A stretch of 64,000 nucleotides of DNA from Candidatus Dormiibacter sp. Its GTDB lineage: Bacteria > Chloroflexota > Dormibacteria > UBA8260. The notes beneath the pieces are model-generated. The model ran no database searches. It was not told where the DNA came from and saw nothing but the letters and a program-made list of their open reading frames with translations. Position 1 is the stretch's first letter. Each line of letters opens with the position of its first letter. Shown here in pieces: positions 45,159 through 54,876 of the stretch. The translations under genes were made by a program, and so were the position numbers. The DNA is taken from NCBI GenBank assembly GCA_025450495.1, contig JANWHI010000070.1:21214-85213 (forward strand), in the 5' to 3' direction.

Positions 45159-46265
45159 ATGCCAACTGCAACGCTGACGCAGACGCGCGCCAACGGCGCG
45201 GCGCTCGATCCGCTGGTGATGGCGGCCGAGGGTCTGATCGTGCGCGGCAAGGAGCACGGGGAGATCCCCGCCGACGACATCATCGCCGCCTTCCCAGATC
45301 TCGAGCTCGAGCCCGACGCCCTGGAGCGATTGTTCGACTCGTTCAGGCAGATGGGCATCGCCATCGCCGGCGAGGGCGTGGAGAATCCAGACGAGGAGGA
45401 GGACACTCCGGCGCTGGTCGACGTCAGCACGGCGGTGTCGCTCGACGACCCGGTACGCATGTACCTGCGTGAGATCGGCGAGGTTGCCCTGCTCACCAAG
45501 GAGCAGGAGGTGCTCTACGCCCAGCGCATCGAGGCCGGCGATGACGACGCCAAGCACCTTCTTGCCGCGGCCAACCTCCGACTTGTGGTCAGCATTGCCA
45601 AAAAGTACTTCGGGCGCGGCATGCCATTCCTCGATCTCATCCAGGAGGGCAACCTGGGCCTGTTGCGTGCGGTCGACAAGTTCGACTACCACCGTGGGTA
45701 CAAGTTCTCGACGTACGCGACCTGGTGGATCCGGCAGGCGATCACCCGCGCCATCGCCGACCAGGCGCGCACCATCCGCATCCCGGTGCACATGGTGGAG
45801 CTGGTCAACCGCCAGGCCCGCGTCGCCCGCCGGCTGGTGCAGGAACTGGGCCGTGAGCCCGACGACGAGGAGATTGCCGAGGAGCTCGGGCTGACTCCGG
45901 AGCGCGTCAAGGAGATCCGCCGCGTGGCCCAGGACCCTGTGTCGCTTGAGACGCCCGTCGGTGACGATGGCGACGCCGAGCTCGGCGAGCTGATCGAGGA
46001 CACCGGGGCGATCCGGCCCCAGGACGCAGCCGCCAGCACGATGCTGGGCGTCGAGGTGGAGGACATCCTCGACACGCTCACGCCTCGCGAGCGGCGCGTC
46101 ATCCAGCTCCGTTTCGGGCTCGTCGACGGACATCCACGAACGCTCGACGAGGTCGGCCGTCGATTCGGTGTCACCCGCGAGCGCATCAGACAGATCGAGG
46201 CGAAGGCGCTGCGCAAGATGCGCCACCCTTCGCGAAGCCGCCGGCTCGCCGACTTCCTCGACTGA
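45159..46265 (+). CDS. rpoD: Principal RNA polymerase sigma factor, sigma-70 group 1
   Basis: 368 residues. A short region 1.1 is followed by region 1.2 ([20 protein letters not shown]), region 2 ([58 protein letters not shown]), region 3 and region 4 ([35 protein letters not shown]). The motifs are those of a primary housekeeping sigma factor (SigA/RpoD), and the short N-terminus is like Gram-positive SigA. A GAAGAGAG ribosome site precedes the ATG. Its presence agrees with the TTGACA/TANNNT promoters seen in this window. Confidence 0.94.
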   Translation: MPTATLTQTRANGAALDPLVMAAEGLIVRGKEHGEIPADDIIAAFPDLELEPDALERLFDSFRQMGIAIAGEGVENPDEEEDTPALVDVSTAVSLDDPVRMYLREIGEVALLTKEQEVLYAQRIEAGDDDAKHLLAAANLRLVVSIAKKYFGRGMPFLDLIQEGNLGLLRAVDKFDYHRGYKFSTYATWWIRQAITRAIADQARTIRIPVHMVELVNRQARVARRLVQELGREPDDEEIAEELGLTPERVKEIRRVAQDPVSLETPVGDDGDAELGELIEDTGAIRPQDAAASTMLGVEVEDILDTLTPRERRVIQLRFGLVDGHPRTLDEVGRRFGVTRERIRQIEAKALRKMRHPSRSRRLADFLD

Positions 46266-46322
46266 CCACCTGGCTACACTGGCCGCAACGGCGCGGCCTG
46301 CGCCGGGTGGAGGGAGATTGCC

Positions 46323-46778
46323 ATGGCCACAGTTCGCGAGGACGTGATTCCCACGCTGGAGCGCAGCCCGCTCTTTGCCGGGCTGGACAAGGAGCAGATC
46401 CGCAATGTCGCCGAGCGCTTCGACGACTCGACGTACCTCGCCGGCCACGGCGTGCTCACCGAGGGGCTCTCGGGACCGGACTTCTTCATCATCCTCGAGG
46501 GCGAGGCCGACGTCATCGTCGACGGCAACGTCGTCCACCATCTGCAAGCCGGTGACTTCTTCGGCGAGGTGGCTGCCCTCGATGGCAAGTCGCGCACCGC
46601 CAGCGTCAGAGCAACCTCACGGCTGCGCTGTCTCACGCTGGGCGACGGCAGCTTCCGCCAGTTCCTGATCGAGAACCCGGTCATCGCCGTCAACCTCCTC
46701 CCGGAGATCGTCCGGCGCTTCCGCTCGGTGGCGCCGAACGCGCGGCCGCTGGACGAGAAGCTCGCCGACTCCGCCTGA
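46323..46778 (+). CDS. Cyclic nucleotide-binding domain protein
   Basis: 151 residues forming one cNMP-binding beta-roll: LERSPLFAGLDKEQIRNVAE, the glycine-rich LTEGLSGPDFFIILEGEADV and the phosphate-binding cassette-like AGDFFGEVAALDGKSRTASV. No DNA-binding wing follows, so it is not a full Crp-type regulator. It starts with a GGAGGGAGA ribosome site 57 bp after rpoD. The single domain may sense cAMP or act as a scaffold. Confidence 0.87.
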   Translation: MATVREDVIPTLERSPLFAGLDKEQIRNVAERFDDSTYLAGHGVLTEGLSGPDFFIILEGEADVIVDGNVVHHLQAGDFFGEVAALDGKSRTASVRATSRLRCLTLGDGSFRQFLIENPVIAVNLLPEIVRRFRSVAPNARPLDEKLADSA

Positions 46779-46795
46779 GGGCGGCGCGAGCTCGG

Positions 46796-47365
46796 TCAGG
46801 CGCGCACGCTCATCGCCAGCGCCGAGTCGATGGCCAGCCGGAGGGAGGCGGCATCCCCCGCCGCGCGCACCACCGCCACCCCCGCGGCGCCGGCCCGGAT
46901 GCAGAGGCCGGCGTTGCCGGCGTCGACGCCGCCGATCGCGACAACGGGGATGTTGACCGCAGCGCACATCGCCGCCAGCGCGTCGATCCCGATCGGCGCG
47001 CCTGCGTCTCGTTTGGTGGGGGTGGTCCAGACCGGGCCGGCGCCGATGTATGCGGCACCGAGCGCCTGCCCGTCCTCGGCCTGGGCCACGTCCTGTGCGC
47101 TGATCCCCACCAACAGGCCGGCCGAAAGCGCCCGTTGCGCACCGCTGTCGGTCTGGCCCAGGTGCACGCCGTCGGCACCACACCGCAGTGCCGCCTCGAC
47201 GTCATCGTTGATGACGAGCATGGCCGGAAGGTGGCGCAGCCGGAGCCCCATCGCGGCGCGTGCGGCGGTGCCCGCGTCCTTGAGCCGCACCTGCACAACG
47301 GTGGCACCGGCGGCGACCGCGCGCTCGGCCACGTCGACATCGTCGACCACGGCATGCAGCCTCAT
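46796..47365 (-). CDS. thiE: Thiamine-phosphate synthase ThiE
   Basis: 189 residues, TIM-barrel enzyme joining HMP-diphosphate and thiazole phosphate. Seen: VVQVRLKD, ADGVHLGQTD, GAAYIGAGPVWTTPTKRDAG and VVAIGGVDAGNA with the phosphate-binding glycine motif. The ATG at 47365 overlaps the thiM stop by ATGA. It is the last gene of a TPP-riboswitch operon for thiamine salvage and assembly. Confidence 0.92.
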   Translation of the reverse strand: MRLHAVVDDVDVAERAVAAGATVVQVRLKDAGTAARAAMGLRLRHLPAMLVINDDVEAALRCGADGVHLGQTDSGAQRALSAGLLVGISAQDVAQAEDGQALGAAYIGAGPVWTTPTKRDAGAPIGIDALAAMCAAVNIPVVAIGGVDAGNAGLCIRAGAAGVAVVRAAGDAASLRLAIDSALAMSVRA

Positions 47366-48174
47366 CGGCTGCTGACCTTCGCACGCTCGTCCACTGTGTC
47401 GGGCAACAGCGCGTAGAGCGCGTCATAGAGCGCGGCGTGGAACGTGCCTGGCCCGCTGCTGTGCCGGGCCGCGTCTTCGCCGGCGACGCCGAGCGCCACC
47501 AGGGCCTCGGTGGCCGCCAGGAGCGGCTGCTTGCGATTGACTGCCGCAAAGCAGCCGGTTATGGCCGAAGCGATGCAGCCGGTGCCGGTCACCGTGGCCA
47601 GCAGGGCATGTCCGTTGGCCACGAGCAGCGTGTTGTGACCGTCGCTGACCGCGTCGATCGGGCCGGTGACCGCCACCGTGCAGCCGAGGGTCCGTGCTGC
47701 CGCCCGGGCGAGCTCACCGACGTCGTCGATGTCACCGATGGACTCGACGCCGCGGATCTGCGCAGTCCGGCCGGCCAGCGTTGCCACCTCGGCCGCGTTG
47801 CCGCGCACGATGGCCACCGCCACCTCATTCATGATCCGCTGTGCGCTCTGGGTGCGGAGCGTGGTCGCCCCTACGCCAACGGGGTCGAGCACGACCGGGA
47901 TGCCTGCTCGATCCGCGGCCCGGCCGGCCAGGATCATCGATTCGACCCATTCGCGGGTCAGGGTGCCGATGTTCAGCACCAGTGCACCGGCGACACTGGC
48001 CATCTCGGCCACCTCCTCCGGGGCATGGGCCATCACCGGCAGCGCGCCGATGGCGAGTGTGGCGTTGGCGGTCTCGTTCATGACCACGAAGTTGGTGATC
48101 TGGTGCACCAGGGGGCGCTGTTCGCGCATGCGCCGCAGCGAATCGCCGGTGGCCAGGTCGGCGGTTTCTGTCAC
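47362..48174 (-). CDS. thiM: Hydroxyethylthiazole kinase ThiM
   Basis: 270 residues of the ribokinase-like ThiM family. PLVHQITNFVVMNETANATL, PVVLDPVGVGATTLRT, VRGNAAEVATLAG and VTGTGCIASAITGCFAAV (anion hole and catalytic Cys) are present. It phosphorylates hydroxyethylthiazole, a salvage step. The GTG at 48174 overlaps thiD as GTGA. No thiC or thiG lies in this window. Confidence 0.93.
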   Translation of the reverse strand: MTETADLATGDSLRRMREQRPLVHQITNFVVMNETANATLAIGALPVMAHAPEEVAEMASVAGALVLNIGTLTREWVESMILAGRAADRAGIPVVLDPVGVGATTLRTQSAQRIMNEVAVAIVRGNAAEVATLAGRTAQIRGVESIGDIDDVGELARAAARTLGCTVAVTGPIDAVSDGHNTLLVANGHALLATVTGTGCIASAITGCFAAVNRKQPLLAATEALVALGVAGEDAARHSSGPGTFHAALYDALYALLPDTVDERAKVSSR

Positions 48175-48989
48175 CTGCTCCCTCCACTGGCGACCATCGG
48201 CCGCGCCTGGACACGGCTGCGGACATCGAGCACGTCCACCGGTCCGTCGCCGCCGCCGATCTCGGTCAGCCCGCGGGCGATCGCCGCGGCCGCGATGGCG
48301 GCGGCATGGCGCGCGGCCTCCTCGAGCGGCCATCCCTGGGCGATGAGCGCGGCCAGGGTCGCCGAATGTGTGCACCCCGCTCCGTGCGTGGCCGCGATGC
48401 TGTGTCGAGGGACTCCGATCTCGAGGTGGCGCCGTCCGTCGAAGAGGTGGTCGACGGGGTCGTCACCATGACCCCCGGTGACGATCACCGCCGCAGCGCC
48501 CATCGTGTGCAGGCGCTCGGCCAGCTCACGACGCGAACCGCCCGTTCCGGTCAGGGCTCGGGCCTCGAGAACGTTCGGGGTGATGACGGTGGCCAGCGGG
48601 AAGAGGCTGCGGACCATCGCACCCACGGCGTCCTCACGCAGCAGCCGCGCCCCGGAGCTGGCCACCATCACCGGGTCAACCACCAGGGGAACCGGGTGGG
48701 TGGCGAGGAACGCGGCGACGGACTCGATGGTCTCCGCGGAGAAAAGCATCCCGGTCTTGGCGGCATCGACGCCAATGTCGTCGAACACGGCGGCCAGCTG
48801 GGTGTCGACGAACCAGGGCGGAACAGTGTGCACCGCGCGCACCTCGCGCGTGTTCTGGGCGGTGAGGGCCACGATGACGCTGCTGCCGTGACACCCTGCC
48901 GCCGCAAAGGCGCGCAGGTCAGCCTGGATGCCCGCGCCGCCCCCGGAGTCGGACGATGCGATGCTCAGGACCCGAGCGATTCGACTCAC
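48171..48989 (-). CDS. thiD: Hydroxymethylpyrimidine/phosphomethylpyrimidine kinase ThiD
   Basis: 272 residues. SIASSDSGGGAGIQADLRAF, VALTAQNTREVRAVH, LVVDPVMVASSGARLL, TPNVLEARALTG, VIVTGGHGDD and the anion hole THGAGCTHSATLAALIAQG identify ThiD. I start at the GTG at 48989, 5 nt after AGGGAG; a GTG at 48995 overlaps that ribosome site and is less likely. It is the first gene after the TPP riboswitch. Confidence 0.93.
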   Translation of the reverse strand: MSRIARVLSIASSDSGGGAGIQADLRAFAAAGCHGSSVIVALTAQNTREVRAVHTVPPWFVDTQLAAVFDDIGVDAAKTGMLFSAETIESVAAFLATHPVPLVVDPVMVASSGARLLREDAVGAMVRSLFPLATVITPNVLEARALTGTGGSRRELAERLHTMGAAAVIVTGGHGDDPVDHLFDGRRHLEIGVPRHSIAATHGAGCTHSATLAALIAQGWPLEEAARHAAAIAAAAIARGLTEIGGGDGPVDVLDVRSRVQARPMVASGGSR

Positions 48990-48995
48990 GTGCAC

Positions 48996-49067
48996 TCCCT
49001 ACGCTGGCATGACCCAGATCAGGTTCGCGGGTATGATCTCAGCCTCGCATGGGGCACCCCGGTGACC
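48996..49067 (-). ncRNA. TPP riboswitch (THI element) upstream of thiD-thiM-thiE
   Basis: The minus strand carries the hallmark strings in order: CGGGGTGCCC, GGCTGAGATCATACCC, GCGAACCTGATCTGGG, TCATGCCAGCGTAGGGAG. Together they form the P2-P5 architecture that binds thiamine diphosphate. The final P1 strand overlaps AGGGAG, the thiD ribosome site, so ligand binding would mask translation initiation. No terminator hairpin with U-tract was seen. Confidence 0.93.
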
Positions 49068-49119
49068 GCAATCTACCATCTCGTAGCGCCGGCTGAGCGT
49101 TCGAGGTGGTGGCTGACAC

Positions 49120-50558
<1,439 letters not shown>

Positions 50559-50562
<4 letters not shown>

Positions 50563-51014
50563 CTCGGGGCGGCGATGATCAGTGCCACGATCGTCCAGCT
50601 GATCAGTGCAACGACCAGCAGAGGGCCGTCCCAGCTGCGCGTGACCACGCTGACCACGCTCACCGTGCCGCCCCCGCGCGGGGAGTCGCCGACGTGGGCC
50701 ACGCCTCCCGCACCCGGCCTGCCGATGTCGCCCATGCCCCAAGGCGGAGGCGGCGCCGGCGGCCCGCTGCGCGGCGTCACGTGGAGGCGCTCCTCGCGCT
50801 GGCGGGCGCGGTCGTCGAGCAGCACTCCGGCGATGACCATCGTCCCGAAGCCGCCGGCGCCGAGGCCGAAGAGAATCAGGATGACGCCCAGCGCCACGTT
50901 CAGATAGTCGTTGTACGCGTGAGGGCCGATCAGCACCAGGATGCCACCAGCGATCAGGGCGACGGCGGTGAGGCCGAAGCCGACCATCTTGCTGAAGAGC
51001 TCTCGGAAGGACAT
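50559..51014 (-). CDS. Membrane protein of unknown function upstream of gltX
   Basis: 151 residues with three hydrophobic segments: FGLTAVALIAGGILVLIG, VALGVILILFGLGAGGFGTM and a C-terminal PLLVVALISWTIVALII. A Pro/Gly-rich cytoplasmic or external linker separates the last two (RSGPPAPPPPWGMGDIG). The ATG at 51014 is the best start (MSFRELFSKMV). It is translationally coupled to gltX. No family recognised. Confidence 0.65.
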
Positions 51015-51093
51015 GGGTCTCCCGCACGCGGACAACGACGCCGCCGAGTATAGAGAAGGCGGGCTCGACGGTTGCGAGGCTGCGAACCTCGGT

Positions 51094-51255
51094 CTAGCGG
51101 GCCACTCGGGAGCTGCGCAGGTGGGCGACAGCGGGCGAGTGGACGCGCTCGACGCACTCGTATCCGTGTGTGCCGTGCACCTGACCGAAGCTGCGGGTGG
51201 CAGATGCCCAGTCGTGCAGGCGCAATCCGCCCACCCCGAGCGGGTTGTCGTTCAT
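51094..51255 (-). pseudogene. Short fragment resembling a dihydrofolate reductase/RibD-C family protein
   Basis: A 53-codon frame opens with NDNPLGVGGLRLHDWASATR followed by SFGQVHG. This closely recalls the ENPLGxGGxRLHEW...HG segment that follows the first strand in DHFR-like (RibD-C) proteins. The upstream strand with the SLDGFVAGP-type motif is missing behind an in-frame stop, and the downstream part diverges, so this looks like a gene relic. It could still be translated as a small protein. The rest of the roughly 345-bp gap holds no other gene. Confidence 0.4.
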
Positions 51256-51360
51256 CGGCGCAGACTACTCCGGGGGACTTGAGCCGCCACAATGACCGAC
51301 ATGCAGGGCGTTCGCACGATCGTCGCTGCGCATCAGTTCCGGAGGAAAACCGGGAGCTTG

Positions 51361-53535
51361 ATGGCGCTTCCCCGATCACTGCGAATGCTCTCTGCGGTCG
51401 CCAGCATCGGCATGGGTGGGCTGCTGCTGACGTCATGCCAGGGGAATGCGGAACATGTCGCACAATTGCCCCCGACGCTGACCATGCGCCAGGTCACCGG
51501 CGGCACGGTGGCGTTTCAGTCGGGCATTCCAGTGCCGTCCTTCTCCTACCAGGAGCGTGGCCGCCTCGACCTCGGCATCGGGTGGCGGATGCAGGCGATT
51601 CCCCTCGATCAGGCGAGCAGCTTCAGTCCGCGCGATCAGTCGCTCCCCGCCATCGAGCAGGCCGCGGCTGGGCGCACCTCCGTCGGGTACGCTGACCAGA
51701 CCTGGCAGCCTGTCAGCGTCCCCGGGGGTTCCAACCCGCCTCCCGCGCCCGCCTCGGTGGGTGCCTGGTACCGCCTCCATTTCAGCCTCCCCACCGACTG
51801 GCCCGACGGCGCGGTAACGCTCAAGTTCGCGACGGTCAACTATCTCGCCGACGTGTGGCTCAATGGTGCGTGGCTCGGCTACCACGAGGGAGGATCGACG
51901 CCGTTTGCCTTTGACGCGACGCAGCATCTGCACCGGGGATCCGCCAACGTGCTCGCCGTGCGCGTTGTCGATCCGCCCTTCGGGTCGCGCCTCGACGTCG
52001 TCCCCTGGGGCCTCACTGACTTCTGGAACTACGCCGGCATCATCGGCCCGGTGTGGATCGAGACCACCGGCTCCCCCTCGGTGGTGCGTGCCGACGTGAC
52101 GCCGCACCTGGACGCCGCCGACGTCGATGTCGTCGTCGAGAACCGCGGCGGCGTCGACATCGACAACAGCAGCGTGCACATCGATGTCCTCCCCGCGCTG
52201 GTCACCGATACCAACCGGCTGGATCCCGACGCGCTCCATCTGGTGCCGGCGGGTGCTGCCCCGGTGGCGAGCACCACCCTGAACCCCGTCGACGTCCCGG
52301 CGGGCAACGTCCAGGTGCTGAGCACGCAGTTCGAGTTCCGGCAGCCGGACCTGTGGTCTTTGACGTACCCGGCCCTGTATGTTCTCGTGGTCACCGTCGA
52401 CGTTGGCAATACCATGGTCGACCAGTTTGCCGACACCTTCGGCTTGCGCACCATCCACGTCGACTCGAGCCAGCCTGCCCTTCAGCTCAACGACCAGCGG
52501 GTGGTGTTCGACGGCGCCGCGATCCACAACGAGAGTGTCATCCCGGCACGAGCCGACGGCTCTCCCCGCGGCGGGCGCTGGCAGTCGCCGTCGGGAGTGC
52601 AGGACGTCCTTCGCCTGGCTGCACGGGCCGGGCTCAACCTGATCCGTGCCGACCATGCGCCCGCGGAGCCGAACCTGCTGCGGCTGAGCGACCGCACGGG
52701 CTTTGCGGTGTGGGAGGAGATCCCGCTGTACCACGAGACGCCGCAGACCTTCTCCATCGCCGCCGACCGCGGCATCGCCGTGCAGATGCTTCGTGAGATG
52801 GATCTGCGCGACATGAACCACCCATCCGTTCTCTTCCACGGCTTCGCCAACGAGGGCCTCGGCGTGGCGGAGCGAGAGAACCTGCTTGACCAGCTGTCGC
52901 AGGCCGAGCGTCAGGTGGATGGCACCAGGTTGACCGGACAGGCCATGTACGGGTCCAACCCGAGCGACCCGACCAGCCGCAATCTCGACGTCGCGGGATA
53001 CACGATGTATGAGGGCGTGTTCTACGGTACCGACGCGGTGCACGGCACGGCCGCGGCGCTTGGCATCGCCCATGCCACGTACCCCGCCAAACCGATCATG
53101 GTCATGGAGTTCGGCCGGTGGTCCGACAGCGCAGCTGATGAAGCCGCGCAGGCCAAGGTGTTCTCCGACACGTGGAAGGCGATCTCGCCACTGCTCACGT
53201 CGCGTGCACACGGGTACGTCGCCGCGGCGGTTTGGTGGTCGCTCCAAGACTACTGGTCCGACCAGCCGGCCAACCCGGTCGAGCACTTCGGCATGTTCCA
53301 CTCCAACGGCACCCCGCGAGAGGTCGCCGCCGTCGCCGAGAGCAGCTTCACCGGCCCGGTGCCGGCGCCGGACAATCCGGTTGTGGCATCTGGCGGCATC
53401 GGCCGGGTTCCCGTGGGCCCGGATTTTCGGTCGCTGGGGCTGTTGATGGCGTACGCGGCTGCCTTTGCGCTGGTCCTGATGAGCGCCGTCGCCGTTGCCC
53501 TGACATACCGGCGCAGACGTGGGTCAACGCCGTGA
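51361..53535 (+). CDS. Secreted glycoside hydrolase family 2 protein (lipoprotein with C-terminal membrane anchor)
   Basis: 724 residues. A lipoprotein signal peptide with lipobox LLLTSC (Cys26) is followed by the GH2 sugar-binding domain (WYRLHFSLPTDWPDG, NYLADVWLNGAWLGYHEGG), an Ig-like domain, and the TIM barrel. The barrel has acid/base Glu498 in FHGFANEGLG and nucleophile Glu583 in IMVMEFGRW. A C-terminal helix (LGLLMAYAAAFALVLMSAVA) ends in a basic tail. GH2 enzymes are beta-galactosidases, beta-mannosidases or beta-glucuronidases; the exact sugar is unknown. The ATG at 51361, behind GGGAG, places the signal peptide correctly. It is coupled to the next membrane protein by GTGA. Confidence 0.85.
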   Translation: MALPRSLRMLSAVASIGMGGLLLTSCQGNAEHVAQLPPTLTMRQVTGGTVAFQSGIPVPSFSYQERGRLDLGIGWRMQAIPLDQASSFSPRDQSLPAIEQAAAGRTSVGYADQTWQPVSVPGGSNPPPAPASVGAWYRLHFSLPTDWPDGAVTLKFATVNYLADVWLNGAWLGYHEGGSTPFAFDATQHLHRGSANVLAVRVVDPPFGSRLDVVPWGLTDFWNYAGIIGPVWIETTGSPSVVRADVTPHLDAADVDVVVENRGGVDIDNSSVHIDVLPALVTDTNRLDPDALHLVPAGAAPVASTTLNPVDVPAGNVQVLSTQFEFRQPDLWSLTYPALYVLVVTVDVGNTMVDQFADTFGLRTIHVDSSQPALQLNDQRVVFDGAAIHNESVIPARADGSPRGGRWQSPSGVQDVLRLAARAGLNLIRADHAPAEPNLLRLSDRTGFAVWEEIPLYHETPQTFSIAADRGIAVQMLREMDLRDMNHPSVLFHGFANEGLGVAERENLLDQLSQAERQVDGTRLTGQAMYGSNPSDPTSRNLDVAGYTMYEGVFYGTDAVHGTAAALGIAHATYPAKPIMVMEFGRWSDSAADEAAQAKVFSDTWKAISPLLTSRAHGYVAAAVWWSLQDYWSDQPANPVEHFGMFHSNGTPREVAAVAESSFTGPVPAPDNPVVASGGIGRVPVGPDFRSLGLLMAYAAAFALVLMSAVAVALTYRRRRGSTP

Positions 53536-53945
53536 CCGATCAGGCCACGCCTGCCGTCAGCGCCACGGTCATCGCGATGCCGATGCGCCGGGTGCTCGGC
53601 ATCGGAGCGCTTGCCGGCTTCGTGCCCGGGTTTGTCGTCGGCTGCCTGCTCGGCGGCGTGGTGGCATGGGCAGCCGGCGCCGTGGTCAACTGGATGCAGC
53701 AGGTGAGCTTCACCACCGGAATGCGCGTCGCGCTGATGCCCCTGGGCAACCAGGTCAACGCGCTGCAGAGCACCCACGACAGCTGGTACCTCGTGGTCCC
53801 CGTCATCGGCCTGGTGCTGGGCGTGCTCACCGCAGCGATCGGCGCGCTGACCGCCGTGATCGTCGCCGTGACGCTGCCCAGCCGGGTCGGGCGCCCGGAT
53901 GTCGTGCTGCGCATCGGGCGCCGCGAAGCCAGACGCCAGCGCTGA
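53532..53945 (+). CDS. Membrane protein of unknown function coupled to the GH2 gene
   Basis: 137 residues with two long hydrophobic regions (VLGIGALAGFVPGFVVGCLL with LGGVVAWAAGAVV, and YLVVPVIGLVLGVLTAAIGA with LTAVIVAVTL), separated by about 50 polar residues, and a basic C-terminal tail. The GTG start overlaps the GH2 stop, so the two are produced together and the protein may help to place the glycosidase in the membrane. No homologous family recognised. Confidence 0.65.
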   Translation: MTDQATPAVSATVIAMPMRRVLGIGALAGFVPGFVVGCLLGGVVAWAAGAVVNWMQQVSFTTGMRVALMPLGNQVNALQSTHDSWYLVVPVIGLVLGVLTAAIGALTAVIVAVTLPSRVGRPDVVLRIGRREARRQR

Positions 53946-53983
53946 GGTCGCCTGTGAGGACTCCACTCGGCCATGGCCGGCTA

Positions 53984-54055
53984 TACCCGCACGGGGAGTC
54001 GAACCCCGGTTACCACCTTGAAAGGGTGGTGTCCTAACCGCTAGACGATGCGGGC
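53984..54055 (-). tRNA. tRNA-Glu (anticodon UUC)
   Basis: Cloverleaf read on the minus strand: acceptor GCCCGCA paired with TGCGGGT, anticodon stem CCACC/GGTGG around loop CTTTCAA, T-arm CGGGG-TTCGACT-CCCCG, discriminator A. The anticodon TTC reads GAA/GAG. CCA is not encoded. The first acceptor pair is G1-U72, a wobble instead of the usual G-C. Confidence 0.93.
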
Positions 54056-54191
54056 GTGCCGCGCATCTTAGACGCCGTCAGACACCGGATTCGCCTGATG
54101 ACGAGGTGACCTGAGTGCGCGTGCGGCGCGCCGCCTGAAATGATGCCCTGCACGCTCCGCCGACCTCGCTGATGCGCACCCAGGAGACAGC

Positions 54192-54848
54192 ATGAGAGTC
54201 GATCCGAATCTTGAACACGGCCGCCATCGTGAGCGCGGCGCGACGGACATCGAGGTCATCAACGAGATCCTCGACTCGCAGCTCACCTGCCATGTCGCGT
54301 TCAGCGTCGACGGCTGGCCGTACGCCGTGCCGACCGTGCACGCACGCGATGGTGGGCGATTGCTCATCCACGGTTCGACCCTGAGTCGCATGCTCGGCAC
54401 GCTGGCCGGCGGAGCCGCGGTGTGCGTCACGATCACCGCGATCGATGGCATCGTCGCCGCGCGCTCGGCGTTCAACCACTCCATCAACTACCGCTCGGCG
54501 ATGGTGTTCGGTATCCCCACCGCCATCCGTGACGAGGAGGGCAAGCTGGACGCGCTGCGGGCGATCGTCAACCATGTGCTCCCGGGTCGATGGGCAGAGG
54601 TGCGGCAGCCGACGGCCACCGAGCTGCGTGCCACCGAGATCGTGTGGTTGCCGATCGATCGCGCCACCGCCAAGGTTCGCAGCGGCGGACCCGTCGAGAC
54701 CCCGGCCGACCGCACCAAGCGGGTGTGGTCGGGTGTTGTGCCGATCACCACACGGCTCGACCTGCCGACCATGGTGCCCGATGACGTCGCCGCCCTGCCG
54801 CCTCCCCCGAGTGTGGCGGCGGCGATCGCTCGGTCCGCCCCCGCCTAA
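54192..54848 (+). CDS. Pyridoxamine 5'-phosphate oxidase-like flavin-binding protein (NimA/split-barrel family)
   Basis: 218 residues with the FMN split-barrel pattern: VINEILDSQLTCHVAFSVDG, WPYAVPTVHARDGGRLLIHG and INYRSAMVFGIPTAIRDEE. The fold binds FMN or heme and occurs in 5-nitroimidazole reductases (NimA) and F420/FMN proteins. The length agrees with the longer actinobacterial NimA-like group. ATG at 54192 with a GGAGAC ribosome site. Exact activity unknown. Confidence 0.8.
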   Translation: MRVDPNLEHGRHRERGATDIEVINEILDSQLTCHVAFSVDGWPYAVPTVHARDGGRLLIHGSTLSRMLGTLAGGAAVCVTITAIDGIVAARSAFNHSINYRSAMVFGIPTAIRDEEGKLDALRAIVNHVLPGRWAEVRQPTATELRATEIVWLPIDRATAKVRSGGPVETPADRTKRVWSGVVPITTRLDLPTMVPDDVAALPPPPSVAAAIARSAPA

Positions 54849-54876
54849 TCGAGAGTGGATCTTCCTCGTGCGCGGT

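Noticed and set aside
50954..51463. Minus-strand frame of 169 codons across the gltX-GH2 gap
   Set aside because: Overlaps a better membrane protein frame and the GH2 signal peptide region, with random-looking Arg/Ser composition.
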